Below, piece by piece: positions 1-8,040 of a stretch of DNA of 64,000 nt. Source of the stretch: Kitasatospora arboriphila (GTDB lineage Bacteria > Actinomycetota > Actinomycetes > Mycobacteriales > Mycobacteriaceae); NCBI RefSeq assembly GCF_000717275.1, contig NZ_JNYV01000003.1:434001-498000 (forward strand), read 5' to 3'. The notes beneath the pieces are model-generated. The model made no database searches and had not been told where the DNA came from. It worked only from the letters and a program-made list of their open reading frames with translations. The position numbers were made by a program, and so were the translations under genes. Each line of letters starts with the position of its first letter. Position 1 is the first letter of the stretch.

Positions 1-1
1 G

Positions 2-232
2 GAGGGGCCTGGAGTGCTGACGTGGTGGGAGCGTCCATCGCGGGTGATAGTTGCATCCTTCGCCACCGCGACCAGCGCCATCGAGTGGGGTGCCAGGCGC
101 GCGGGGATCGACGTGTTGCCCGCCCTCGACGGCGTCACCCTGGTGACCATCTACTCCCTCATCGCAACCGTGTTGGCCGTTGCGGGCCTGGCCCAATTAC
201 TGGTCGCTGTTCACTCGGACCTCGAGGACTGA
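2..232 (+). CDS. Membrane protein fragment or small membrane protein, function unknown
   Basis: I do not recognise this protein. The frame is open from the first bases of the window, so it may be the C-terminus of a longer gene. A GTG at 14 preceded by GGAGGGG at 1-7 could instead start a 72-residue protein. It has a hydrophobic, probably membrane-spanning segment near the C-terminus (VTLVTIYSLIATVLAVAGL) and an acidic tail (HSDLED). Its last 22 bases overlap the 3' end of the convergent CrtI-like gene. Its carotenoid-like neighbour suggests nothing firm about its role. Confidence 0.45.
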   Translation, partial: EGPGVLTWWERPSRVIVASFATATSAIEWGARRAGIDVLPALDGVTLVTIYSLIATVLAVAGLAQLLVAVHSDLED

Positions 233-1731
233 CTGCCCTCGGCGTCCCCGATCATGTCGGCGACGATCTTGGCCGACATCATCACCAATGGCAGGCCGCC
301 GCCCGGATGGGCTGAGCCGCCGACGAGGAACAGACCAGGAACGGGTGATCTGTTGGCCGGCCGCAAAAATGCCGCCATCGGACCGTTGGACGACGTGCCA
401 TAGATGGAGCCGCCCGGTGTCATCGTCCGTCGCTGCAGATCAGCCGGGCTGATGATCACCCGGTTCCTGACCTCGCCACGTACATCCAGCCCGCGTTCGG
501 CCATCAGGTCCAGGATCTGGTCGGCGTACCGGTCGCCCAGCCCGGGGGCGTCCCAATCAGTACCCGATTCGGGGTCGTGCGGAGGCGCGTTGACAAGAAC
601 GAACCACGCACCGGCGCCCTCGTGCGGAACGATCGCCGGGTCGGGGGGAGCGCTGAGATAAATCGTCGGACGAGGAACCGGACGGGCCCGACCATGACGG
701 CCGAAGACCGCGTCGAACTCGTCGTCGTAGTCTTCGGCAAACATCACATGGTGGTGTGGTTGACCGGCAGGAGCGTTCTGCAACGCCAGTAGGATCACGA
801 ACCCGGACAGCGAACGGGTGGTGCGACGCAGGCGCCATCGTGCCTGCCGGATAGGCCATCGGCGGGCCGTGAGCAACGTGTTGTAGACCTGGTGTGCATC
901 GGCGTTGGCCACCACTGCATCCGCGGAGATGACCCCGTCGTCGACCCGAACACCGATGACACCTGTTGCGTCCGAGACGATCTCGGTGGCCTTCGTACCA
1001 AGACGCACGTCGACGCCCAGGGTCAGCGCGCGATCGAGTAGCGCGGCAGCGATACGCCCCAGACCCCCGGCGACGTACCAGGATCCAAAAGCCTGCTCCG
1101 CGTACGGCACGCTCGCCAGCGCGGCCGGGGCACGGCGGGGATCAGACCCGGTGTACGTCGCGTATCGGTCGAGCAACATCCGTAGGCGGGGATCGGACAG
1201 ATACGACTTGCCGATCCCGCGCAACGACCGCCACGGTGCCACCGCCGCGAGCTCATCGAGGCGGCGAGAGAGTCCGAGCATCGTGCGGACGTCGATCGGT
1301 GATTCCAGGAACGGGATGCGGGTGACGTCCCAGATCCGTTGGGCACGCTCGGAGAATGCACTCCACTGTGCGCCTCGGCCATCGCCCAGTGCCGCGTCGA
1401 GCGCGGCGGGGATGTCGCGCATCTCGCCGGGGAGATCCAGGACGGCGCCATCGGGGAAGGTGTACCGGCAGGCGATGTCAAGGCGTTGGAGTTCGAGTTC
1501 GTCGGATGCCGAGCCGCCGCCGGTCGCGGCGAACAGATCGTCGAGGACCTGGGGGAGAGTCAACAGGGATGGGCCGGTGTCGAACACGAAGTCGTCGATC
1601 TTCTCCACACCGAGCTTGCCGCCGACCGAGGCGGCTTGTTCGACGAGGGTGACAGCGTGCCCCTGTGCCGCCAGACGTGTAGCTGCGGCCAATCCGCCCA
1701 CACCCGCTCCGACAACAACGATGTGGCTCAA
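211..1731 (-). CDS. Phytoene desaturase family FAD-dependent oxidoreductase (CrtI-like)
   Basis: A 506-residue flavoprotein of the CrtI/CrtN/CrtO family. It opens with an FAD/NAD-binding Rossmann motif (VVVGAGVGGLAAA, then VEQAASVGGKLG). It ends with the family's C-terminal FAD signature, GLFLVGGSAHPGGGLPLVMMS. Length matches CrtI enzymes, which desaturate or oxidise carotenoid chains at the membrane. The start is a TTG whose A-extended overlap (TTGA) is shared with the stop of the upstream YihY gene; GGAGGA lies 6 nt before it, so translation is probably coupled. No phytoene synthase is visible, so the exact substrate cannot be assigned. It could also be a CrtI-like oxidoreductase acting outside carotenoid synthesis. 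Confidence 0.8.
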   Translation of the reverse strand: MSHIVVVGAGVGGLAAATRLAAQGHAVTLVEQAASVGGKLGVEKIDDFVFDTGPSLLTLPQVLDDLFAATGGGSASDELELQRLDIACRYTFPDGAVLDLPGEMRDIPAALDAALGDGRGAQWSAFSERAQRIWDVTRIPFLESPIDVRTMLGLSRRLDELAAVAPWRSLRGIGKSYLSDPRLRMLLDRYATYTGSDPRRAPAALASVPYAEQAFGSWYVAGGLGRIAAALLDRALTLGVDVRLGTKATEIVSDATGVIGVRVDDGVISADAVVANADAHQVYNTLLTARRWPIRQARWRLRRTTRSLSGFVILLALQNAPAGQPHHHVMFAEDYDDEFDAVFGRHGRARPVPRPTIYLSAPPDPAIVPHEGAGAWFVLVNAPPHDPESGTDWDAPGLGDRYADQILDLMAERGLDVRGEVRNRVIISPADLQRRTMTPGGSIYGTSSNGPMAAFLRPANRSPVPGLFLVGGSAHPGGGLPLVMMSAKIVADMIGDAEGSQSSRSE

Positions 1732-2627
1732 GCCTTCTCCTCCGGATCATTGCCGGTGTGGTCGGGTTCGGCCGTGCGCCGGCCGTCCGCCACGGTGTCA
1801 AGGGAGCGTGTCACCGCCCACCCCATGATCACCACCATATGCAGGATCCACAGCCACAGACCGACCGCGACCACACCACCGATGACATCGAGACCGGCGT
1901 AGGGGATCCCGACGTCGATGGGCAGCGACAGGAACAACGCGAAGCCCTGGAGGAATCCGGCCATGAACGACGCGGTGGTGACTGCGGCCACCGCTGCCAC
2001 CCACCATCTCGGGTTGCCCGGTGCCACAGCGCGATACACCCATACGAGTGCCACCGAGAGCACCAGCCACGTGGTGAGGAAGCCGATCCAGGTGCGGAAG
2101 ATCAGGTCGCCCGCGCTGCCTGTGCCACCGCCTTCGGGCGAGAAAGTGACAAGCTGGTCGCCCACGGTCCGGAACACCAGTCCGAAAACCGGTATCGCGA
2201 CGAGCAGGGCCAAAACGCGGGCCCGGGCTCTCCATCCGGTGAACCGGTCGGGTTCGGGCGAGATCGCGAGACACGCGCGCCGCAGACCTTCGCCATAGAA
2301 CGATGCCGGGAACAACAGGACAAGCGCTTTGAGCGGGCCCATCTGAACCCCGGCCTCGACCAGTGCGTCGTACGCCGGTCGTGCCCCCATGTCGGGCGGG
2401 ATGAGGACCCGCAGCGCCAGCAGCTCCTCCTGGGCCTGCAGGTCGGGTTCGAACCACGTGGTGCTCCACACCGCGAGCAGAAACCAGGGGACGATCGCGA
2501 TCGCTGCGAAGTAGGTCAGCGTGGCAGCAGCACCGGCGATGTCGCCGCCGGCCAGACGTCGTCTCGCTCCGCGGAGGACAACGGCGGTCTCGCCGGTCAG
2601 TCTGCGCAGATCGATCACGGCGCCCAC
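1728..2627 (-). CDS. YihY/BrkB family inner-membrane protein
   Basis: A 299-residue polytopic membrane protein with about six hydrophobic segments. It carries the family's N-terminal pattern: an amphipathic helix, then GGDIAGAAATLTYFAAIAIVPWF and a late GGVVAVGLWLWILHMVVIMGW segment. The family was once wrongly called ribonuclease BN; members are envelope proteins, and transport roles have been proposed but not settled. It starts with GTG, lies 37 bp after the phosphoribosyltransferase gene and overlaps the CrtI-like gene by 4 bp, so it is in the middle of a minus-strand operon. Confidence 0.8.
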   Translation of the reverse strand: MGAVIDLRRLTGETAVVLRGARRRLAGGDIAGAAATLTYFAAIAIVPWFLLAVWSTTWFEPDLQAQEELLALRVLIPPDMGARPAYDALVEAGVQMGPLKALVLLFPASFYGEGLRRACLAISPEPDRFTGWRARARVLALLVAIPVFGLVFRTVGDQLVTFSPEGGGTGSAGDLIFRTWIGFLTTWLVLSVALVWVYRAVAPGNPRWWVAAVAAVTTASFMAGFLQGFALFLSLPIDVGIPYAGLDVIGGVVAVGLWLWILHMVVIMGWAVTRSLDTVADGRRTAEPDHTGNDPEEKA

Positions 2628-2664
2628 TGCGCGGCTCGACTGAACGGCTGCACATCCACCCTGG

Positions 2665-3138
2665 TCAGCGAGGCGTGATGGGCGGCTCGGTGGACCAGGG
2701 GAAGTTGATCCAGCGGTCGGTGTACCGCCAGGTGTAGTCGGCCTTGATCACCGATGCGGGCTTCTCGTACAACACCGCCGTCCGTACCTCGGAGGCGTGG
2801 TTGCGACAGAAGGTGTGTACGAGTTCCAGTGTCTTTCCACTGTCCGCGACATCGTCGACGACGAGTACGGTCAGGCCGTCCAGTTCGGTGGCATCGAGGA
2901 TGGGCGGGAGTATCACCGGCTCGTCGAGCGTGGTGCCCACACCGGTGTAGAACTCGACGTTCATCGTGAACAGTGATTTGCAGTCGAGCGCGTACGCCAG
3001 CGCCCCGGCAGGCACCAGGCCTCCGCGTGCGATACCGAGCACCACGTCGGGCGCGAATCCGGAATCGGCGACCGTCTGAGCGAGGTCACGACTCGCCGCC
3101 CCGAACAGGTCCCAGGTGAGTACTTCGCGTTCGCTCAT
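2665..3138 (-). CDS. Phosphoribosyltransferase (Xpt/Gpt-like PRTase fold)
   Basis: A 157-residue type I phosphoribosyltransferase. The PRPP-binding loop VLVVDDVADSGKT and the N-terminal VLGIARGGLVPAGALA element are both present. The family transfers ribose-5-phosphate from PRPP to a purine base or related substrate in the cytoplasm; base specificity cannot be read from the sequence. The reading frame is open much further upstream, but that extension is antisense to the luciferase-like gene. I start at the ATG giving MSEREVLTWDLFG; a GTG two codons earlier is possible. It lies 32 bp downstream of the luciferase-like gene in the same operon. Confidence 0.85.
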   Translation of the reverse strand: MSEREVLTWDLFGAASRDLAQTVADSGFAPDVVLGIARGGLVPAGALAYALDCKSLFTMNVEFYTGVGTTLDEPVILPPILDATELDGLTVLVVDDVADSGKTLELVHTFCRNHASEVRTAVLYEKPASVIKADYTWRYTDRWINFPWSTEPPITPR

Positions 3139-3170
3139 CGAGACATGGTCGCACGCAGGCGCAGGCGATG

Positions 3171-4190
3171 TCAGCGCCAACCGAGGGCGGGGGCGACGTG
3201 CGTCAGGATCGATTCGATGACGTGTGCGTTGTAGTCGGCACCGAGCTGATTCGGCACGGTGAGAAGGAGGGTGTCCGCTGCTGCGATCGCCTCGTCCTCG
3301 CGGAGCTGTTCGATCAACCGGTCTGGTTCGTCGGCATAGCTCCGGCCGAATCGCGCCGTGGTCCCGTCGATGATGCCCACCTGATCCGCGTCTTGCCCGC
3401 CACGCCCGAAGTAGGCGCGGTCCCGATCGTCGACAAGAGCAAAGATGCTGCGGCTGACGGACACTCGCGGCTCGCGCTTGTGTCCGGCCGACGTCCAGGT
3501 CTCGCGGAAACGCTCGATCTGTTCGGCCTGCAGTTGATGAAAGGGCACTCCGGTGTCTTCGGTCAGCAGGGTCGAACTCATCAGGTTCATCCCTTGCTCG
3601 GCTGTCCACTCCGCGGTGGCCCGTGTACCGGCGCCCCACCAGATGCGATCTCGCAAGCCGGGCGATTGGGGCTCGATGCCCAGCAGGCCAGGGGGGTTGG
3701 GGAACATCGGCGACGGGTTCGGTTGGGCGAACTTGGCGTTGTCGATGACCTTGAGGAAGACATCGGTGTGCTGGCGGGCCATGTCCGCGTCCGAGGCGTC
3801 CTCGTTCGGCGCATAACCGAAATACCGGTAGCCATCGATCACCTGCTCGGGCGAACCACGGCTGATCCCGAGCTGCAGTCGGCCACCGGAGATGAGATCC
3901 GCAGAGCCGGCGTCCTCGGCCATGTACATCGGGTTCTCGTAGCGCATGTCGATGACGCCGGTCCCGATCTCGATGCGACTGGTCCGCGCGCCGACTGCGG
4001 CGAGGAGCGGAAATGGCGACGCCAGCTGCCGAGCGAAGTGATGCACACGGAAATAGGCGCCATCAGCGCCGAGTTCCTCGGCCGCGACCGCGAGATCGAT
4101 CGACTGCAGCAAAGTGTCCGCGGCTGACCGGGTCTGCGAACCGGGTGAATCCGACCAGTGCCCGAACGACAAGAATCCGATGTTCTTCAT
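3171..4190 (-). CDS. LLM-class flavin-dependent oxidoreductase (bacterial luciferase-like)
   Basis: A 339-residue TIM-barrel oxidoreductase of the luciferase-like monooxygenase class. N-terminal residues IGFLSFGHW, the YFRVHHFARQLASPFPLLAAVGARTS region and GRLQLGISRGSP are typical. Members use reduced FMN or F420; which cofactor is used here is unclear. It is the first gene of the minus-strand operon with the phosphoribosyltransferase, YihY and CrtI-like genes. The leader before ATG is short: a TATAGT hexamer sits only 3 nt upstream, too close for a normal -10 of a transcript containing this start. Confidence 0.8.
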   Translation of the reverse strand: MKNIGFLSFGHWSDSPGSQTRSAADTLLQSIDLAVAAEELGADGAYFRVHHFARQLASPFPLLAAVGARTSRIEIGTGVIDMRYENPMYMAEDAGSADLISGGRLQLGISRGSPEQVIDGYRYFGYAPNEDASDADMARQHTDVFLKVIDNAKFAQPNPSPMFPNPPGLLGIEPQSPGLRDRIWWGAGTRATAEWTAEQGMNLMSSTLLTEDTGVPFHQLQAEQIERFRETWTSAGHKREPRVSVSRSIFALVDDRDRAYFGRGGQDADQVGIIDGTTARFGRSYADEPDRLIEQLREDEAIAAADTLLLTVPNQLGADYNAHVIESILTHVAPALGWR

Positions 4191-4234
4191 GACACTATAA
4201 ATGAAACCACGGTCCGTTTAATTCCGTGCCGTGA

Positions 4235-4290
4235 CCCCGTCAAGAAGACCCCGTCAAGAAGACGCCGACAACAAGGCGCCGACAACGACG
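4235..4290. repeat. Four 14-bp tandem units
   Basis: Two identical 14-bp units CCCCGTCAAGAAGA (4235-4248 and 4249-4262) are followed by two related units starting CGCCGACAAC (4263-4276 and 4277-4290). The last unit forms the left arm of the adjacent hairpin. It lies between the DJ-1-like and luciferase-like genes and is not predicted to be coding. Confidence 0.7.
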
Positions 4291-4324
4291 GGGCTGGTCT
4301 TCGACCGCTCGTCGTTGCCGGCGC
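4276..4324 (-). terminator. Hairpin, likely terminator of the DJ-1-like gene
   Basis: A 15-bp inverted repeat (4276-4290 with 4310-4324) has one mismatch and a 19-nt loop that itself contains GGTC/GACC. It begins about 19 bp after the stop codon of the DJ-1-like gene, the right place for termination on the minus strand. There is no U-tract, as is common in actinobacteria. Confidence 0.5.
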
Positions 4325-4342
4325 CCATGCACCAGTTCCAGG

Positions 4343-5038
4343 TCAGCCGAGGTCGGCGAGGATCCTCTGCGCAAGCGGTGCGGACGACGCTGGGTTCTGG
4401 CCCGTGTAGAGGTTGCGATCCACGACGACCTTGGGTGCCCAGGGCTCGCCCTCCTGGTAGTCCACGCCGAGATCGATCAGCCGGTCCTGGAGCAGCCAGA
4501 CGGCCTTGTCGGCCAGGCCTGCCTGGGTTTCCTCGGCATTGGAGAATCCCGTGGCCTGGTAGCCGGCGAAGGTGAACGATCCGTCATCGCGGGTGGCGGC
4601 CAGCAGTGCTGCGGGAGCGTGGCACACCACGCCCAGGGGTCGCCCGGAATCGATGGCCTCGGTCAGCAGTCGACCGGACACCTCGTCGACCGCGAGGTCT
4701 TCCATGGGGCCGTGACCACCGGGGTAGAAAACTGCCACGTAGTGACTCAGGTCAACGTCGTCGAGAGAGATCGGATGCTTCAGTTCTTCATTCGACTCGA
4801 GTTTCGCGGCGATCGCGTCGGCCTTGTCCTGTCCACCGTTGGCGTCCGCGGCCAAGCTGCCCTGGTCCACCACAGGCACCTTGCCGCCTGGGGTCGCCAC
4901 CACCACCTCGTGGCCGGCGTTCGTGAACTCCTCGTAGGGCGCCACGAACTCCTCGGCCCAGAAACCGGTCGGATGCTTGCTTCCGTCCTTCAGGGTCCAA
5001 TGATCGGCGGCGGTCATCACGAACAACACCTTTGCCAC
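4343..5038 (-). CDS. DJ-1/PfpI family protein (Hsp31/glyoxalase III-like)
   Basis: A 231-residue type 1 glutamine amidotransferase-like protein. The nucleophile elbow GVVCHAPAALL places the conserved Cys near residue 139 followed by His140, and GFWAEEF supplies the conserved acidic residue near 29-30. This arrangement is typical of Hsp31-like members, which act as glyoxalases or protein/sugar deglycases in stress. I chose the GTG start because AAGGAG sits 6 nt upstream; the frame stays open to an ATG at 5098 but that extension looks unstructured. A hairpin terminator follows the gene. Confidence 0.8.
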   Translation of the reverse strand: MAKVLFVMTAADHWTLKDGSKHPTGFWAEEFVAPYEEFTNAGHEVVVATPGGKVPVVDQGSLAADANGGQDKADAIAAKLESNEELKHPISLDDVDLSHYVAVFYPGGHGPMEDLAVDEVSGRLLTEAIDSGRPLGVVCHAPAALLAATRDDGSFTFAGYQATGFSNAEETQAGLADKAVWLLQDRLIDLGVDYQEGEPWAPKVVVDRNLYTGQNPASSAPLAQRILADLG

Positions 5039-5116
5039 AACATGCTCCTTTGCACTCTTGTCCGGTTCAGCCGTCTGTTCATCGGCCTTGTGGTGCAAGT
5101 CCGGACCCCCGGCGGG

Positions 5117-6136
5117 TTATTCCACGGGTACCCGCGCAGCGAGTTGTGAATCGGTCTTGAGCCGCCCGCCCATGTTGACCGCCACCAGCCCCGACAGCAG
5201 CACCGCCGCGCCCGCCAGCTGAGCGACGGTCATGGTCTGGCCCAGCAGCCACCACGACACCACCGCGGACGACAGCACCTCGATGAGCGCCACGAACGAC
5301 GCGGGAGTGGCGCCGAGGAGCCGAACGGCATGTACGCCGGTGACGTACGCGAGGCTGGTGGAGATCCCGGCTATCGCCAGTGCGACCACCCACCAGGGCA
5401 CCGAGGTGTCGGCGAGCACGGTGGACCCGGTGCCCGCGGCCATGGGCAGCAGACCCAGCGCGCCGGCGATGCCGATCACCGCTGTACCGAGCAGCAATCC
5501 GCCGGTGGTCAAGGCCAATGGCTCCACGCTCTGACCCGATGTGCCGAAATCCTCGGTGGCCAGGATGAAATAGGCCGCGAGCCCGACGCCGGCGATGACG
5601 GCCCACACGAACCCGACGGGGTCGATGTCACCGATGTCGCCCCCTCCGACGATGACCATCACCAGTCCGGCAAGTGCGATGACACAGCCGATACCGGTCA
5701 AGGTCGTCGGCGTGCGTCCTCGGATGAGCCAGTCGTACGCCACGACGAGGATCAGCCCCGAGTATTCGATGAGCAGGGCAACCGGCACGTCGAGGTATCG
5801 GACCGCGTTGAAGAAGCTGAGTTGGACGACGGCGACGCCGAGGATGCCGTAGGCGATCACGAGCATCGGCGATCGGGCCCACTGGGCAAACAGGTTGCGG
5901 CGCAGCAATATCAGCGGAACGAGGAGTAGGAGCGAACCGGCGCCCAGCCGTACGGCCGTCACCGCGGCCGAGGACCAGCCGCTGTCGATCAGTCCCTTGG
6001 CAAGCGGTCCCGAGGTGCCGAACGACACGGCCGACGTCACCCCCATCACCAAGCCGAACCCGGGCAGGGTGCGCGCATCAACGATCTTCAAGATTCCTCC
6101 GATGAGGGTGACAGGAGCAAAACTGCTTACACTCAT
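5117..6136 (-). CDS. EamA/DMT-superfamily transporter
   Basis: A membrane protein of up to 339 residues with ten hydrophobic segments in two similar halves, as in EamA (DUF6) exporters of amino acids or other metabolites. Characteristic stretches are VMGVTSAVSFGTSGPLAKGL near the N-terminus and LIEVLSSAVVSWWLLGQTMTVAQLAGAAVLLSGL near the C-terminus. The true start is uncertain: the first 30 residues before the first membrane segment are weakly supported and an internal start is possible. It is divergent from a CGNR-type regulator 32 bp away, which may control it. Confidence 0.8.
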   Translation of the reverse strand: MSVSSFAPVTLIGGILKIVDARTLPGFGLVMGVTSAVSFGTSGPLAKGLIDSGWSSAAVTAVRLGAGSLLLLVPLILLRRNLFAQWARSPMLVIAYGILGVAVVQLSFFNAVRYLDVPVALLIEYSGLILVVAYDWLIRGRTPTTLTGIGCVIALAGLVMVIVGGGDIGDIDPVGFVWAVIAGVGLAAYFILATEDFGTSGQSVEPLALTTGGLLLGTAVIGIAGALGLLPMAAGTGSTVLADTSVPWWVVALAIAGISTSLAYVTGVHAVRLLGATPASFVALIEVLSSAVVSWWLLGQTMTVAQLAGAAVLLSGLVAVNMGGRLKTDSQLAARVPVE

Positions 6137-6168
6137 GACAGCTAAACGGATCGCTGGTAAGGAGTCAA

Positions 6169-6714
6169 ATGCTATTTGCTCATGACACCGATGTTGCGCT
6201 GGTGGCGACAGCTGCTCTGATCAATACCGGACGGGGCGACACGGACACCCTGGCGACCACAGATCAGCTCCGCGGCTTTGTCGAGGAGTTCGTCTACACA
6301 GGCCGTCGTGACGGTGACATCGCCGAGCTCGATGCCGTTCGGGCGCTACGCGCCCGGCTCGACACTCTCTGGCAACTGGCGGTCGACGACGCCGCACATG
6401 AGGTGAACGTGATGCTCCGCGAGTCGGACGCCCGGCCATATCTGGCCCGCCACGACGGCTGGGACTGGCACATCCACGTCACCGAACCCGACGCGCCGCT
6501 GGCCGACCGCATGGCCGCGGAGAACGCGATGGCGTTGATCGACCTGATCCGCACCGACCAGCTGAGCCGACTGAAGACATGCGCGGGAGAGGATTGCCGG
6601 CTCGTCTTCGTCGACTTGTCCCGCAACCGATCTCGTCGATTCTGCAGTGATGGGGGATGTGGCAACAGGGCCCACGTCGCGGCATACCGCAGGCGCCGGG
6701 CCACACAGGACTGA
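6169..6714 (+). CDS. CGNR zinc-finger (ABATE domain) transcriptional regulator
   Basis: A 181-residue protein with an N-terminal ABATE-type helical domain. Its C-terminal CGNR zinc finger runs CAGEDCRLVFVDLSRN, then RRFCSDGGCGNRAHVAAYRRR. The four Cys and the CGNR-x3-YR motif define the family, regarded as stress- or ligand-responsive DNA-binding proteins. The ATG follows AAGGAGT with good spacing. It is divergent from the EamA transporter gene and is its most likely regulator, which is inference. Confidence 0.85.
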   Translation: MLFAHDTDVALVATAALINTGRGDTDTLATTDQLRGFVEEFVYTGRRDGDIAELDAVRALRARLDTLWQLAVDDAAHEVNVMLRESDARPYLARHDGWDWHIHVTEPDAPLADRMAAENAMALIDLIRTDQLSRLKTCAGEDCRLVFVDLSRNRSRRFCSDGGCGNRAHVAAYRRRRATQD

Positions 6715-6723
6715 TCGGGCCGA

Positions 6724-7773
6724 TCAGAGGCGGAACAGCATCGTCTCCGCAGTCAGGCCTGGCCCGAACGCCATCGCACTACCCATCCCGGCCGGGCCTC
6801 CAGCGGCTGCCCGTTTCATCATCTCGGCGAGCACGAACAGCACGGTGGCCGACGACATGTTGCCGTAGTTGTCGAGCACGTACCGCGACACCTCCAGGGC
6901 GGAGGGCTCGAGCTCGAGTGCGTTCTCCACCGCGTCGAGAATGGTGCGGCCCCCCGGGTGGATCGCCCAGAGATCGATGTCGCCGGGGGTGCGCCCGGCA
7001 AGGATGAGTTTGAGGTTTTCCTGGTTCAGTGCGCGGCCCAACTGTCCAGGGACCTTCCCGGAGAGAACCATGTCGTAGCCGGCGTTGCCGATGCGCCAGG
7101 TGATCAGATCCCGCGTATCGGGAACCATGACCTGTTTGAACGAGTCGAGCTCGATGCCCGATCGATCGGCCGAGATGACGGCCGCGGCACACCCGTCCCC
7201 GAAGATCAAGAAAGACAACATCGATTCCAGGCTCTTGGGCTGCTGCATGTGGACCGAGCACAGCTCGACGCTCACGAGCAGGACTTTCGCCTGCGGGTTT
7301 GCACGGACGATGTTGTCGGCGGTCTTGAGTCCGGTGATACCGGCGAAACAGCCCATGAAGCCGATCTGGGTGCGGTCGACGTTGGGGCTGATGCCACAGG
7401 TCTTGATGATGTCGTAATCGATTCCCGGAGAATAGAATCCTGTGCAGGTGACGATCACCAGATGGGTGATCTCGTCGGCCGCGTCACCGAGATCGAGGCC
7501 CTCGACGGCCTTGCGTGCGAGTTTGGGGGCCTTGTCCTCGTACTCGACCATACGTGTCTCGGTGTCGACCGCGCTCGGATTTCCGCCGTAGAAGGTGATC
7601 GGGTCCTCCACCGCGGACCACCGATGAGAGATCTGGGCACGCTCTGCCATCCTCCGGAACAACAGCATCTTGCGCCGTTCCTCGATCAGTTCGGGCGCGT
7701 GGTCGACGAAGATGGTGTGGACATCGAGGTCGGGTACAGCGGTGCTGATCTGGTTGACAAAGGCAGTAGCCAT
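6724..7773 (-). CDS. Type III polyketide synthase (chalcone/alkylresorcinol synthase family)
   Basis: A 349-residue thiolase-fold homodimeric synthase. The catalytic triad is readable: Cys142 in GFMGCFAGITGLKTA, His272 in WAIHPGGRTILDAVE and Asn305 in YGNMSSATVLFVL. A C-terminal AFGPGLTAETMLF motif is also present. Such enzymes extend an acyl-CoA with malonyl-CoA and cyclise it to pyrones, resorcinols or phloroglucinols. I chose the ATG giving MATAFVNQIS because length and first strand then match the family; earlier in-frame starts exist. It is divergent from a glycosyltransferase and an aromatic hydroxylase, suggesting a small polyketide tailoring locus. The starter unit cannot be predicted. 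Confidence 0.88.
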   Translation of the reverse strand: MATAFVNQISTAVPDLDVHTIFVDHAPELIEERRKMLLFRRMAERAQISHRWSAVEDPITFYGGNPSAVDTETRMVEYEDKAPKLARKAVEGLDLGDAADEITHLVIVTCTGFYSPGIDYDIIKTCGISPNVDRTQIGFMGCFAGITGLKTADNIVRANPQAKVLLVSVELCSVHMQQPKSLESMLSFLIFGDGCAAAVISADRSGIELDSFKQVMVPDTRDLITWRIGNAGYDMVLSGKVPGQLGRALNQENLKLILAGRTPGDIDLWAIHPGGRTILDAVENALELEPSALEVSRYVLDNYGNMSSATVLFVLAEMMKRAAAGGPAGMGSAMAFGPGLTAETMLFRL

Positions 7774-8040
7774 GAGATGAAGTCCGAATCTTGTCTCAAA
7801 AGAACTGGGGCAGTCGTTTTCTCGCATCCGTGCGAACGTCGTGACTGACGCAAACGTAGGTCCGATCGGGTGCCACCGCAACCGTGAGACACCGGTTCGA
7901 CCGCGATTTTCAGGAGATCTTCAGAACGTGTCGTTCAGCCGCTCGACCCTTGGGCTGCCGATCCGTCGCGGCGACGTCGACAATGGCGCTCCTGTGGCAA
8001 CATCGGGAGTTCGGTGGGGCGGGAAGGACGAGGTTTGCAG

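Noticed and set aside
4194..4199. TATAGT as -10 of the luciferase-like gene
   Set aside because: It ends only 3 nt before the ATG, so transcription would start inside the start codon.
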